64,000 bases of DNA from Candidatus Anammoxibacter sp. (GTDB taxonomy: Bacteria > Planctomycetota > Brocadiia > Brocadiales > Anammoxibacteraceae). Location: contig JAIQZQ010000101.1 of the NCBI GenBank assembly GCA_021777105.1, forward strand, positions 28,184 through 92,183. The letters are read 5' to 3'. Positions within the stretch are counted from its first letter, which is position 1. Every line of letters begins with the position of its first letter. Made by a program: the position numbers and the translations under genes. The notes under the pieces were generated by a model. It did not search any database and had not been told where the DNA came from. It saw nothing but the letters and a program-made list of their open reading frames with translations. Below, one piece after another: positions 15,830 to 25,524 of this stretch.

Positions 15830-17038
15830 CTAAGTGCCTGTTATTCTTTTGAATTCAGCGTCGGCTATGTACGGCTCCCACTCCGGTCGACCGATGATTT
15901 GCTCTTTTTTCCATCCGCTATTAATCGCCTTTTTTAAATACTTTAAGGCGTCTTTCTTTTGGCCAAGTTTAGCGAACGAAGCGGCCAGAAAATAATAATC
16001 TTCCGCCCAAACCCGTTCATCGGGTGAAACCGAGGCTGATAATTTTATGGAGTTCTGGTATAAATTTACGGCAAGCGAATATTCGCTAACCAGGAAATTT
16101 ACAAATCCCGCGTATTTTAAATACCTTATTCGCATGCCTACCGGCAAATTGTCAGGATTGTTGTTAATCAATCCATTTACCTTCTCCAGTTGCGTCTCCG
16201 CCTGGGCAATCATGTTCATGCGGGCCAGCGCATAGATGAAGTGAGTTTGGAAGTTTATGTTCTCCGGGTACTCATCCACGAGCCATTTAGAGCCTGTATA
16301 AAACTTTTCCCAATCATTTTCATTCCAATAAATTCTTTGCAATATGCGCCTGGCTTCCACGGCTAAAAGCGGGCTTTTATCTTTAACAATCTGTAATTCG
16401 CTAATGCCCTGGTTTTTATTGCCTGACATACCCAGAAGGAAAGAGAGGGGTTTTATAAACTTCGGCGCAGTGGCGGCAAAATAGTGGAAAATGCCCAGGC
16501 CCAGATATGCGTCGTGAAAATCCGGGTCTTTTTTCACCACTTTTTCGCACAGCTTAAAACCCTTTTTGCCGGACCAAAACCCTTTCAGCCAACTGCCCTT
16601 AAGCATGTGCAGCCTGCCCATGTTGCCATGCGCGGCGCCTAAAAAATATAGAGAGTTCACCTCGTCCGGGTCTTTTTTTAACCGTTTTTTCGCAAGCTCA
16701 ACCACGTTTTTGGACAAATTAAAAGCTTCGCTCTCCAGTTTACGAATTTCAGGGCCGCCGGTGTCTTTATAAAACCGAAGCATTTCCAGGCAGATACCGC
16801 CTTTCATTAAATACAACAATGGGTCGCCGGGATATTCATTGATAAGATTATCAAAGCTCTTTAAGGACAAATCGCTATCCATCCGGTAAAAAAAGTCTAT
16901 CGCCTTTTGTATTCCCAATATGATAACAAAGTCTTTTTGATCAGCGTCTACCACTGGTTTGGCAGGCGCGGCTCGGAATGGAGATAATATTGTTATTAAG
17001 GCCGCTAATAACAATAAATTTAATAAATATCTGCGCAT
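15830..17038 (-). CDS. Exported TPR-repeat protein
   Basis: 402 residues with an N-terminal signal peptide (MRRYLLNLLLLAALITILS then A-A-P-A), so probably periplasmic or anchored. The rest is helical with TPR-like pairs: residues about 50-85 (FFYRMDSDLSLKSFDNLI), 145-180 (YFLGAAHGNMGRLHMLKG), 190-230 (AYLGLGIFHYFAATAPKF) and 345-390 (DYYFLAASFAKLGQKKDALK). It has no enzymatic motif. Such proteins usually scaffold envelope complexes. It is transcribed away from glgA. Confidence 0.7.
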   Translation of the reverse strand: MRRYLLNLLLLAALITILSPFRAAPAKPVVDADQKDFVIILGIQKAIDFFYRMDSDLSLKSFDNLINEYPGDPLLYLMKGGICLEMLRFYKDTGGPEIRKLESEAFNLSKNVVELAKKRLKKDPDEVNSLYFLGAAHGNMGRLHMLKGSWLKGFWSGKKGFKLCEKVVKKDPDFHDAYLGLGIFHYFAATAPKFIKPLSFLLGMSGNKNQGISELQIVKDKSPLLAVEARRILQRIYWNENDWEKFYTGSKWLVDEYPENINFQTHFIYALARMNMIAQAETQLEKVNGLINNNPDNLPVGMRIRYLKYAGFVNFLVSEYSLAVNLYQNSIKLSASVSPDERVWAEDYYFLAASFAKLGQKKDALKYLKKAINSGWKKEQIIGRPEWEPYIADAEFKRITGT

Positions 17039-17496
17039 AAAACGTAAAACCTTTCTTCTTTGTATCTTATGTTGTCTATTCTATGGAATTTAAACAGAAA
17101 CCCGCCGAAAAATAAGGAGGCGCGCTACGGTTAAGTAAATTTTAACCAAAGGTATGGATTACTGTCAAATTATAATTAATAGCCTCTATTGTCAACCGCG
17201 ATTCCCTTATAAACAGGGGGAAATTGGTATAAAACGGGAGCTGCCGCTATTTCACGAAAATGCGGTCAGTCCTTAAAGCTTATGTTTTAACGCTTTTAAA
17301 AAGACTAATTCATTTTTTGTGGTATAATTATATTTTTTCAATTTAACCGATTGCCATGCTTTTAACCCCGGAAAAATAGGGCTCTTTTAAATAAAGTAAA
17401 GAGTGAACAATTGATCTTTCCGGCGCTTTTTTATTTAAAGTGGTTTACTTTTGAGAATAAAATAGCTGAAATCATGTTGTAAAACGCCTTTTTATA
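17039..17496. other. Divergent intergenic region between the TPR gene and glgA
   Basis: About 460 AT-rich bases. It contains an extended -10 element for glgA near 17320-17328. Nothing else is recognised. Confidence 0.5.
17320..17328 (+). promoter_or_regulatory. Probable glgA promoter (extended -10)
   Basis: TGGTATAAT is an exact TGN-TATAAT extended -10. No good -35 is seen at 16-18 bases, which extended -10 promoters tolerate. It is about 170 bases before the glgA start, implying a long leader. Confidence 0.45.
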
Positions 17497-18960
17497 ATGA
17501 AAATTGCATTTGTGTCATCAGAAGTTGCTCCGTTTGCCAAAACCGGGGGATTGGGAGATATTGTTGGGGCTTTGCCTAAAGCTATAAAGAGATTAGGCGG
17601 GCTTTGCTTAGTAATCGCGCCTAAATATAAATGTGTGGATGTGGCAAAATTTGATCTCAAGCTTCTGGATTATAACATATCGGTCTCAATTGCGGGCGAC
17701 AATAAGAGGGCTGAAATATACCAGACTAAAATAGACGACGATATACCGGTCTATTTTATAAATAATGATGATTATTTTTACAGAGACGGTTTTTATGTAG
17801 AGAACGGGGTTGATTACCCGGACAATGCCGAAAGGTTCGCTTTCTTTTCAAAAGCCGGCTTTCAGCTTTTAAAAGCTTTGGGCGTATCGCCGGACATAAT
17901 ACACTGCAGCGACTGGCAAACAGGGCTGATTCCCGCTTATATTAAAAACGGGGGCAAGGTGGATGATTTTTTTAAAAATACGTCAACTCTGTTTACAATA
18001 CATAACGCCGCGTTTCAGGGAATATTTGATTCACGCTATCTGGATTTAATGGGGCTTTCGCAGGATGCGTTTGTCCCTGAATACGCTGAATTTTACGGGA
18101 AGATAAACCTTTTAAAATGCGGCGCGGCTTTTGCTGATAGAATAACAACTGTAAGCGAGACATACGCAAAAGAGATACAAACAGAAGAGTTTGGCTGCGG
18201 CCTTAACTTTTTCTTTAGAGATCATAACCTAAAATTGGGCGGCATTACAAACGGCATAGACGACGAGGAGTGGAATCCGGCAAAGGACATAAATATTGCC
18301 CGACAATATTCCGTTAACGATCTAACCGGCAAGGAGGCCTGCAAAAAGGAGTTGCTTGAGATATTCGGCCTTAAATATAGCGAGGGAACTCCGCTTATCG
18401 GCATTATTTCGCGGCTTGACGCTCAAAAAGGTTTTGACCTTATTGAGGAGATAATGGGACAATTAATGGAGCTTGATATACAGATGTGCCTGGTTGGAGT
18501 GGGAAATAAAGAGTACCATTCATTTTTTAACAACGCGGCATCCATTTACAAGGATAAATTTGCGGTTAAAACAGTGTTTGACAATACGTTGGCGCATAAG
18601 GTTGAAGCCGGGGCCGACATGTTTCTTATGCCTTCTAAATTTGAACCGTGCGGCATGAACCAGCTTTACAGCCTAAAATATGGGACAATTCCTATTGTTA
18701 GAGATACGGGGGGCTTGTCCGACACGATAAAAGCGTTTAACAATGGGGCTGAAAACGCCAATGGGTTCAAGTTCGCCGAATACTCCGGCGCGGCATGTTT
18801 AGATGCAGTTAAAACAGCGGTAAATATATTTTGCGGCAATAAGGATCAATGGAGGTCTTTAATGATAAACGCTATGAATGAAGACCATTCCTGGGATGTA
18901 TCCGCCGCAAAATACCTAAAACTTTATCAAGAATTGAAAGGAGGCGCTTACCATGAATAA
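17497..18960 (+). CDS. glgA: Glycogen synthase (GT5)
   Basis: A 487-residue ADP-glucose-dependent glucan synthase that extends alpha-1,4 chains. The nucleotide-sugar site KTGGLGDIVGALPKA is at residues 15-29. The other GT5 marks are HCSDWQTGLIPAY, TIHNAAFQGIF, GGITNGIDDEEWNP, ISRLDAQKGFDLI and, near the C-terminus, FLMPSKFEPCGMNQLYSLKYG. Full length. The stop overlaps the start of glgC by eight bases, so the two are coupled. It forms an operon glgA-glgC-methyltransferase. Confidence 0.96.
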   Translation: MKIAFVSSEVAPFAKTGGLGDIVGALPKAIKRLGGLCLVIAPKYKCVDVAKFDLKLLDYNISVSIAGDNKRAEIYQTKIDDDIPVYFINNDDYFYRDGFYVENGVDYPDNAERFAFFSKAGFQLLKALGVSPDIIHCSDWQTGLIPAYIKNGGKVDDFFKNTSTLFTIHNAAFQGIFDSRYLDLMGLSQDAFVPEYAEFYGKINLLKCGAAFADRITTVSETYAKEIQTEEFGCGLNFFFRDHNLKLGGITNGIDDEEWNPAKDINIARQYSVNDLTGKEACKKELLEIFGLKYSEGTPLIGIISRLDAQKGFDLIEEIMGQLMELDIQMCLVGVGNKEYHSFFNNAASIYKDKFAVKTVFDNTLAHKVEAGADMFLMPSKFEPCGMNQLYSLKYGTIPIVRDTGGLSDTIKAFNNGAENANGFKFAEYSGAACLDAVKTAVNIFCGNKDQWRSLMINAMNEDHSWDVSAAKYLKLYQELKGGAYHE

Positions 18961-20206
18961 CGCATTAACTATGATACTGGCGGGAGGCGAAGGCAAACGG
19001 CTGTTTCCTTTGTCAAAAGAGCGGGCAAAGCCGGCCGTGCCGTTTGGCGGAAGGTATCGAATTATGGATTTCGTGTTAAGCAATTTTGTAAATTCCGGTT
19101 TTTACAAAATAAAAGTGCTTACTCAATTCCGGTGCGACTCATTAAACAGGCAACTTTCCCTTGCATGGAGGTTATCTCCAATTCTGGATCACTACATTGA
19201 GCCGGTCTCTCCGCAGATGAAAACGGGCGAAGAGTGGTATAAAGGCAGCGCCGACGCGGTATACCAAAACCTGAATCTTATTTACAATGAAAATTGCGAT
19301 CGTGTTTGCGTTTTTGGAGCTGATCATATCTATAAAATGGACGTGCGCCAAAAAATGGATTTCCATAACAAAATGGGGGCTGACCTCACAATATCCGCCA
19401 TACCTGTAAGCGTGGAGGAAGCAAAGGAGTTTGGCGTTATTGAAGTTGATGAGGATTGGAAAGTTGTTGGATTTGAGGAGAAGCCGGATAATCCGAAAAC
19501 TATACCAGGCAATCCGGAAATGGCCCTGGTTTCAATGGGGAATTACATTTTTAACACAGACGTGCTTGTCGATAGCGTAATAAGAGACAGCAGGATGGAC
19601 TCTTCCCATGACTTCGGCAAAGATATTCTGCCCATACTGTTCACAAACAACAAAGTGTACGCCTATAACTTTAAAGACAACAACATATCGGGAATGTCTG
19701 AAAAAGAGAGGGGTTATTGGAGGGATGTGGGAAGCATTGACGCATACTGGAACGCAAGTTTGGATTTAATTAATGTATCGCCTATATTTAGCCTGTATAA
19801 TGAAAACTGGCCTATAAGGAGTTACTACCCGCCTCTGCCTCCGGCTAAATTCGTTTTTTCGGGAAAGGAAGAGGGGCGTATAGGCATTGCCACTGATTCT
19901 CTGGTGTCTGAAGGGTGCATTGTCAGCGGCGGGCAGGTTGACCACTCTATCCTTTCGCCAATGGTCAGGATAAACAGTTACGCTCAAGTCTCGGAATCAA
20001 TTTTAATGGAAGGCGTAAATGTTGGCCGGTATGCCAAAATCAAAAAGGCGATTATAGATAAATTTGTCAACATTCCTCCGCATATGGAGATTGGATACAA
20101 TGAAAAGGAAGACCGGGAAAAATTTTACGTCTCTCCAAACGGAGTTATAGTTATACCCAAAAACGCCAACCTTGGCGGAATAATAAACGCCAACGATTAT
20201 GATTAA
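18953..20206 (+). CDS. glgC: Glucose-1-phosphate adenylyltransferase
   Basis: 417 residues; it makes ADP-glucose for GlgA. The N-terminal nucleotidyltransferase loop is ILAGGEGKRLFPLSKERAKP. It is followed by the GGRYRIMDFVLSNFVNSG motif, the WYKGSADAVYQN segment, FGADHIYKMD with the metal-binding Asp, and EEKPDNPK with the catalytic/sugar-binding residues. A left-handed beta-helix follows in the last 130 residues (VSGGQVDHSILSPMVRI). AAAGGAGG precedes the start. The gene overlaps glgA upstream and the methyltransferase gene downstream, each by eight bases. Confidence 0.95.
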   Translation: MNNALTMILAGGEGKRLFPLSKERAKPAVPFGGRYRIMDFVLSNFVNSGFYKIKVLTQFRCDSLNRQLSLAWRLSPILDHYIEPVSPQMKTGEEWYKGSADAVYQNLNLIYNENCDRVCVFGADHIYKMDVRQKMDFHNKMGADLTISAIPVSVEEAKEFGVIEVDEDWKVVGFEEKPDNPKTIPGNPEMALVSMGNYIFNTDVLVDSVIRDSRMDSSHDFGKDILPILFTNNKVYAYNFKDNNISGMSEKERGYWRDVGSIDAYWNASLDLINVSPIFSLYNENWPIRSYYPPLPPAKFVFSGKEEGRIGIATDSLVSEGCIVSGGQVDHSILSPMVRINSYAQVSESILMEGVNVGRYAKIKKAIIDKFVNIPPHMEIGYNEKEDREKFYVSPNGVIVIPKNANLGGIINANDYD

Positions 20207-21125
20207 TGAACCGGACGCGGGCTCCGAAGCTAAAGAAATGGGAAACAAGGTTGCCGGTTTTCTTAAAAGCCGGCAACCCGAAGTCTGCCGGTTATGCAAA
20301 TCACCCGCAACCCGCGTCTTCGACCTGCCGCTCTATAGCATTGAAGGCGATTGGATCACGCCTGTTTACCGCTGCCGAGGCTGCAAAACATACATGCGGG
20401 ATTTTGACTATTCATCTCCTCAAATGATCAAGCATTTCACCCTGTCCACATACACAAACCTGAGTAATGAGAAAAGGCTAAGGCATGAAAAACTGGATTA
20501 TTTTCACTTTATCGCCAACAAAGCACAGACTGCCGGCAATAAGGAAAATGATAAAAACGCCCTTGACGTGGGATCATGTTTCGGCCACCTGTTGGACATA
20601 TTTAAATCGCGCAATTTTCAAACATTTGGTGTTGAGCCCTTCGAGCCACTTTACCGGGAGGCAATCAGAAGGAAAAACCATTCAATGTTCAGGGACATAT
20701 GCGGCCTGCCTGATTCTTTAAAGTTTGACGTGATAACAATGCTTGACACTTTGTATTTGATAGAAGATCCATTGTCATTGCTGGTCAATTTACGCAAACG
20801 TATTAAACCAAATGGAGTGTTAATAATCAGGATTGTAAACCGCGTCTGGATACTTGACACTTTAAGATATTTGCGTTTTCCAGTTTCAAGCAATGTGTTT
20901 GGCGATCATAAATACAGCTTTAGCTTAAATGGAATGCGTTTGTTATTGAAAGCCGCGGGTTTTAAAACAGTGTCAATTACAGGAAAAGAGCCGGGCAAGC
21001 TGATATCAGACCCTAAACGCAGGCTTTTGGCGCAAATCTTTTCGTTGTTTAGCAACCTCCCTGGTGTCAACCTCGCCCCAGGATTAATCCTCTTCTGCGC
21101 GCCAAATCCAGACAACCGCATATAG
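20199..21125 (+). CDS. SAM-dependent methyltransferase with N-terminal zinc ribbon
   Basis: 308 residues. The N-terminus has a four-Cys zinc-ribbon pattern, VCRLCKSPAT at 26-35 and YRCRGCKTYM at 56-65, as in the C-methyltransferase-like enzymes of sugar and small-molecule modification. A class I SAM fold follows: ALDVGSCFGHLLDIF (motif I), FGVEPFEPLYREA, FDVITMLDTLYLIEDP (motif II) and PNGVLIIRIVN. It overlaps glgC by eight bases (TTATGATTAATG), so it is translated with the glycogen genes. The substrate is unknown; a tie to glycogen or nucleotide sugars is only suggested by position. Confidence 0.75.
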   Translation: MINEPDAGSEAKEMGNKVAGFLKSRQPEVCRLCKSPATRVFDLPLYSIEGDWITPVYRCRGCKTYMRDFDYSSPQMIKHFTLSTYTNLSNEKRLRHEKLDYFHFIANKAQTAGNKENDKNALDVGSCFGHLLDIFKSRNFQTFGVEPFEPLYREAIRRKNHSMFRDICGLPDSLKFDVITMLDTLYLIEDPLSLLVNLRKRIKPNGVLIIRIVNRVWILDTLRYLRFPVSSNVFGDHKYSFSLNGMRLLLKAAGFKTVSITGKEPGKLISDPKRRLLAQIFSLFSNLPGVNLAPGLILFCAPNPDNRI

Positions 21126-21403
21126 TAAAACCTCTTTGCCAAATCTTTCTATATTGCGGAAACTTCCGTTGAAAACTATGCTACCCTGTGTTTTTTGAAT
21201 GTTTGTGACTGAATTGTGACTGAATTGTGACTGAAAAATGGTATATGTTCAGTCGTAATATTTGTTGATATATGGGGCTGGTTTTTATATATTATTTGCC
21301 AACATAGTATATTTGTTATGTCGTTATCTGAATTGAAATATTATATACAAAAACATGTAAAAAAGCGGTAAACGCTCTTAAAAACAGATACGTTTAAATA
21401 AAT

Positions 21404-22594
21404 ATGAAACTTTTTAATATGGAGATGTTGATAATGAAAAAAAATAATAATGAAACTTTAACAGGATCTCATAACTCCTGTGATTACGTCAAGGCAATCC
21501 CGGAAGAGCTCCCTTTTGGCCATAATGAATCATCCAATGTATTTGGCTCTATTCCTGTTTGCAGTTTAAACAGGAGATTAAAAGCCATTGCCGCAACAAT
21601 ATTGACAATTTTTATTGTCGCAGGGTGCGCAAGTATGCATGAGCGTGATGTGGCTTCAACTCGTCAGGATCAAGTGGTTTTTGCCGTGGTAGGGGATATG
21701 CCGTATAACGCTAATGAAGAGGCTAGTTTAACCTGGCCAAACGGGGAAATTGTAAAAGCTATACGCGCCGTCAATCCGTCAGTTTTAGTGCATTATGGTG
21801 ATTTTAAAGCCGGCGGCGGAAGTTGCACCGACGATTTATTTGAAAAGAGTAAAAGGCTGATAGCCGGCATGATTCCAAACCGGACGGTTTACACTCCGGG
21901 CGATAATGACTGGACGGATTGTGATAGGGATTCAACGGAGATACGCTTTGACGAGATGGAGCGTTTGCAATTTATACGCAACATATTTTTTAACAATACA
22001 GGCCTGGAAATGACACGTGACATACCTGGGTTGATTCGGCAAGAAGGGCAACCGGAAAATGCAATGTGGAGAATAAAAGACCTTGTTATGGGCACACTGC
22101 ATCTCGTTGGAACCAATAACGGCAGGGATGAAATCCTGTTAAGCGACGAAAACCAGGCCCTGGATGCCGTTGATATACGCGATACCTTAAATGAAATCTG
22201 GTTGCAAGAAATGTTTGAATCCGCTGAATCCGCAAAAGGGTTGGTAATGGTGTTTCAAGCTGATATATATGAAGAGAACGACGTTACTCAAGAGTGCTCA
22301 AAAGAAAACCGGACGGAATGCGATGGGCACAAACGAATCCGCGACGCAATAGAGAAGATGGCCTTCATATACGAGAAACCTGTTTTAGTTGTCCATGGCG
22401 ATACTAATGCGTACTGTTTCCAACATCAATCAAAAGAAGTTGCCAACCTTTGGCGTTTAAACGGCCCGGGCGATTTCAAAGTAATTGATGCGGCTCAAGT
22501 TGTTTTTGATCCCAATGATACTTCAATGCCGTTTAAAGTATACGGATTATTAGACCCCAAAGCTCCGCCGGCAGTTTGCGACTACAGCCGGTAA
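21404..22594 (+). CDS. Lipoprotein with a metallophosphoesterase-like domain
   Basis: 396 residues. After a cytoplasmic tail of about 55 residues there is one membrane segment, KAIAATILTIFIVAGCASMH, containing a lipobox-like V-A-G-C. The exported part has a calcineurin-like order of motifs: FAVVGDMPYN, LVHYGDFKAGG, VYTPGDNDWTDC and LVVHGDTNAY. The usual final G-H-x-H is replaced by HGDTNAYCFQ. The long N-terminal tail before the signal is odd, and an in-frame ATG at 21434 could be the true start. Catalysis is likely but the substrate is unknown. It has no operon partners. Confidence 0.7.
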   Translation: MKLFNMEMLIMKKNNNETLTGSHNSCDYVKAIPEELPFGHNESSNVFGSIPVCSLNRRLKAIAATILTIFIVAGCASMHERDVASTRQDQVVFAVVGDMPYNANEEASLTWPNGEIVKAIRAVNPSVLVHYGDFKAGGGSCTDDLFEKSKRLIAGMIPNRTVYTPGDNDWTDCDRDSTEIRFDEMERLQFIRNIFFNNTGLEMTRDIPGLIRQEGQPENAMWRIKDLVMGTLHLVGTNNGRDEILLSDENQALDAVDIRDTLNEIWLQEMFESAESAKGLVMVFQADIYEENDVTQECSKENRTECDGHKRIRDAIEKMAFIYEKPVLVVHGDTNAYCFQHQSKEVANLWRLNGPGDFKVIDAAQVVFDPNDTSMPFKVYGLLDPKAPPAVCDYSR

Positions 22595-22601
22595 TTAAAA
22601 A

Positions 22602-22637
22602 CGGCGCGTTCCCAAGCTTAGATTTGTGAACGCGCCG
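22602..22637. terminator. 10-bp hairpin after the phosphoesterase gene
   Basis: CGGCGCGTTC (22602-22611) pairs with GAACGCGCCG (22628-22637). It sits eight bases after the stop codon. No T run follows, so it may act as a 3' stabiliser or a weak terminator. Confidence 0.5.
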
Positions 22638-22708
22638 GATTGGCGCTAAAGCGTTGCCGTTATACAGGTTTTTGCGGATACCAATGATCATAACCATCGT
22701 TCTCCTTT

Positions 22709-22978
22709 GTGCCTTTATTTAAGAATCCGCCGCCTGTGTATCGATATTTAACTTTTGGCCCGTATAGTAACATTTCAGATATTCGAAAGATTCATGGTTT
22801 AACTAAATTCAAAAAACTTGCTGATGAGGCTATTAACAATTTACCTGATGAATTAAAGCCTTTTATAAATATAGAAGAGTTTGTTGAGGGCAAAACTTTG
22901 CGCTCAACACAAAAGACCGGTCGAAATGAGCCGTGCCCATGCAGAAGCGGGAAAAGACATAAGCAATGTTGCGGGTAG
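22709..22978 (+). CDS. Small SEC-C motif protein
   Basis: 89 residues from a GTG start. The last 20 residues form a SEC-C zinc-binding motif, NEPCPCRSGKRHKQCCG, complete with its C-x-C-x8-C-C pattern (final Cys in place of His). The rest (Y-R-Y-L-T-F-G-P-Y-S then a helical segment) is not recognised. SEC-C tails occur on SecA and on many small proteins of unknown function and probably bind ribosomes or protein partners. The exact start is uncertain. Confidence 0.6.
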   Translation: MPLFKNPPPVYRYLTFGPYSNISDIRKIHGLTKFKKLADEAINNLPDELKPFINIEEFVEGKTLRSTQKTGRNEPCPCRSGKRHKQCCG

Positions 22979-23153
22979 TTGAGTGAATATAAAGCGGTAA
23001 TAATAGGAATGCGTAATCGGCAGCTTAATGGCTAATATGTTAATGGGTTAGGTTTGTATCTCCTCCTCCCCCCCGTTGATTCCCAGAAAATCAAAAGCGT
23101 TTTACTCTCCTTGGCGAGCCCAGCTTCGCGTTTAAAAGAGTCAGAGGTCTTGA

Positions 23154-24719
23154 TCATAGATTCGCTTCTTTAATAGTTTCAGACAGGAAACCGGCAAGGT
23201 TTCTTTCTCTCTTATCAATTGAAAAGCCAACCATAACGATTTCCCGTTTATCAGGGAGGTATGGCGCATAATATTTTTTCTTTTTTATCTGATCCAAGGC
23301 TGCCTGGGCTGATCCCATTTTAAACTCAAATATGTAAATGCGCTTATCTGTTTTTATCACTGCATCTGTTGAGCCAAAGTTTGACTGTATTTCACATTGT
23401 ATTTGAATGCCGACAATTTTCAATACTATGTATATTATAGAGTGATAAAAACCTTCATACTCTTTCACTTTATCCAACTGTTTTGCCGTAATAGAGCTAA
23501 AAAGGGCACTTAACGCTGTAATGAAACAATTCATATCATTGTTATTGAGGGCCTCAATCAACGAATCAACAATATATTCCATCTCATCGGATGTGCTGTT
23601 TGCGTAATGTTCGACCGCAAAGTTAAAAAAAGAGTCTCTTACCTCTTTATTAGGAAACTCAAGTAAATACCTGTTCTCATCATTGTCAACTTTCTTAATA
23701 GTAAGATATCCGGTCTGAAACATTATTGCGGTAATATTGATATTATCTATATCATATTTGTTGAAGGCCGATTCATTTATCAGTTTGTTTATTGATTGGT
23801 TTATCTCGCTGCCGGCCTCTTTTAATTTCTTGATAAGGAATGTTGGCGTCCCTGTTTCAAACCAGAAATTTTTAAAGACCTTTGCGTCAAAGAGGCTTAG
23901 GAGTGAATATGGATTGTACAGAAAGTTTATACCGTCCCATGAGTAACCGTTATACCATTCCATGATCTTATTTAGCAGGCTTGGCTGTGGTAGTTGCAAT
24001 TTTTCCGCGACCTTTTCAAGGTAAGCGGGATAATATTTTTTTATCTCAATTTCACTATAACCGACAATTGTTGAATAATCATTGTGCATTGTTATGTCGG
24101 AAAGATGGTTAAGGTCGCTAAAAATTGAAACTCTGCTAAATTTTGAGACTCCGGTGATAAATAGAAAACGGATATATCTGTCTTGATCTTTAACACCGGA
24201 GTAAAACGTTTTTAATATATCTCTATTCTCGTAAGCTTGTTTCATTTCAGAACTTTCAAGATGATCAATAATGGGTTTATCGTATTCATCTATCAGAATA
24301 ACGACAGGATTTTTTTCTCCCAATTTTTCAATAAGTTCCAGAAATTTACCTGAGTAAATCGAAGATTGCAGTTCGATGTTATGCTTTGAAGCCAATTGAG
24401 TTATATATTCGTCAATGGCTCTCTTAAGTCCCAACTCTCTATATTGAATCTTGGCGAAGCTGAAATGTAAAACAGGCGAGGTTGCATGCCAATTCCATTT
24501 GTCTCGTACCCAACACTCTTCAAAAAGCGGCTTATTACCCTCAAACAACTCCTTTAAAGTGTTTACCAATAGTGATTTACCAAACCGTCTGGGGCGCGAG
24601 AGGAAATAATATTTTCCGGCATCTATTAATTTATAGATAATTTCAGTCTTGTCAACATAGATGAGGTTTTTTGTTTTAAATTCTGACAGAGCCTGGATTC
24701 CCAACCCAATTTTTTTCAT
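23154..24719 (-). CDS. AAA-ATPase-like / PD-(D/E)XK nuclease-like protein
   Basis: 521 residues with the layout of the large family that pairs an AAA-ATPase-like domain (PF09820 type) with a C-terminal PDDEXK-9 domain (PF08011 type). The N-terminal Walker A is YFLSRPRRFGKSLLVNTL. Walker B is PVVILIDEYDKPI, followed by FLFITGVSKFSRVSIFSDLNHL. The C-terminal nuclease-like part has D-A-V-I-K-T-D-K-R-I-Y and IYIFEFKMG. These genes are often multicopy in anammox and Bacteroidetes genomes and their role is unknown, possibly mobile or defensive. The gene is intact and stands alone. Confidence 0.85.
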   Translation of the reverse strand: MKKIGLGIQALSEFKTKNLIYVDKTEIIYKLIDAGKYYFLSRPRRFGKSLLVNTLKELFEGNKPLFEECWVRDKWNWHATSPVLHFSFAKIQYRELGLKRAIDEYITQLASKHNIELQSSIYSGKFLELIEKLGEKNPVVILIDEYDKPIIDHLESSEMKQAYENRDILKTFYSGVKDQDRYIRFLFITGVSKFSRVSIFSDLNHLSDITMHNDYSTIVGYSEIEIKKYYPAYLEKVAEKLQLPQPSLLNKIMEWYNGYSWDGINFLYNPYSLLSLFDAKVFKNFWFETGTPTFLIKKLKEAGSEINQSINKLINESAFNKYDIDNINITAIMFQTGYLTIKKVDNDENRYLLEFPNKEVRDSFFNFAVEHYANSTSDEMEYIVDSLIEALNNNDMNCFITALSALFSSITAKQLDKVKEYEGFYHSIIYIVLKIVGIQIQCEIQSNFGSTDAVIKTDKRIYIFEFKMGSAQAALDQIKKKKYYAPYLPDKREIVMVGFSIDKRERNLAGFLSETIKEANL

Positions 24720-24959
24720 AGGATTTCCTCTTTACGTGCCCTTATTATGTTTATTTGATTTATATCACATCTTCCATTGTCTATAAATCAATTATTAAAA
24801 AACAAAGTATGATCAAACAAATCAGGTTTTCGAAAAATTGTGTTCGTATATGTTTTCTTCAGATGCAATGAAATAAAACCCTAAAGGGTAAATTCCTATA
24901 AACTCAGTTTGTTGGAGTTAAGGCTTTAGCCTTTTATTCATTAAGAAAGTTTGAAAACC

Positions 24960-25205
24960 TTATGCTTTTGAGTGTATTTTTTCTCTTTTTTGTTGGTCAG
25001 CGGGTTGATTTCTGTCTTCCATAAAAGGTTCTTCATATTTTTGAAGATTTCGCTCCCAAACCTCCCAAACAGATTGATTTTTTGGGATCAGGAGCATTCC
25101 TTCGGCAGTTTTTTTAATATAAACCTCCGTCCCGTCAAATCGATAAGATTTGGGAAGTCTTACGGCCTGACTTCGTCCATTTATAAATAATTTTGCGGTT
25201 TCCAT
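24960..25205 (-). CDS. vapB: VapB-type antitoxin with no toxin behind it
   Basis: An 81-residue AbrB-like antitoxin: METAKLFINGRSQAVRLPKS is the classic VapB start, followed by EVYIKKTAEGMLLIP and an acidic C-terminal helix with W-E-V-W. A vapC gene should start at or just after the stop codon at 24960, but the 240 bases downstream have no PIN-like sequence in any frame. It is therefore an orphan antitoxin, the result of toxin loss. GGAGG lies just upstream of its start. Confidence 0.8.
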   Translation of the reverse strand: METAKLFINGRSQAVRLPKSYRFDGTEVYIKKTAEGMLLIPKNQSVWEVWERNLQKYEEPFMEDRNQPADQQKREKIHSKA

Positions 25206-25524
25206 AATTGACCTCCTTTATATACGTCATAACCATTCAATATATACTGTTGAAATTTCATGTCAAGCCATATTTCAAGAAGCGCGATTCTTTCTGTCAA
25301 TGCAATACGCAAAATATTTTTGACAATAAAAAACAAAGCGCTTCATGCCTTCTCAAACATCGAAAAAAATATTTAAATTGGTTCTTCCCGCGCTAAATAT
25401 CAAATTTCAATTGACGGTTGCATGATTTAAAGCAATAATAATTTGTTTGTAAATTTGTGTATTCAATTTTAACCAAAAAGGCGCGTTTTTTTAATATTTT
25501 AATGATTATTTAAACCGGGGTTTT
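25206..25524. other. Intergenic, nothing recognised
   Basis: About 320 AT-rich bases between the orphan vapB and the transporter gene, which diverge. It must hold both promoters, but no clear box pair is seen. Confidence 0.4.

Noticed and set aside
15830..17038. TPR protein as a glycogen-operon member
   Set aside because: It is transcribed away from glgA across a 460-base divergent region.
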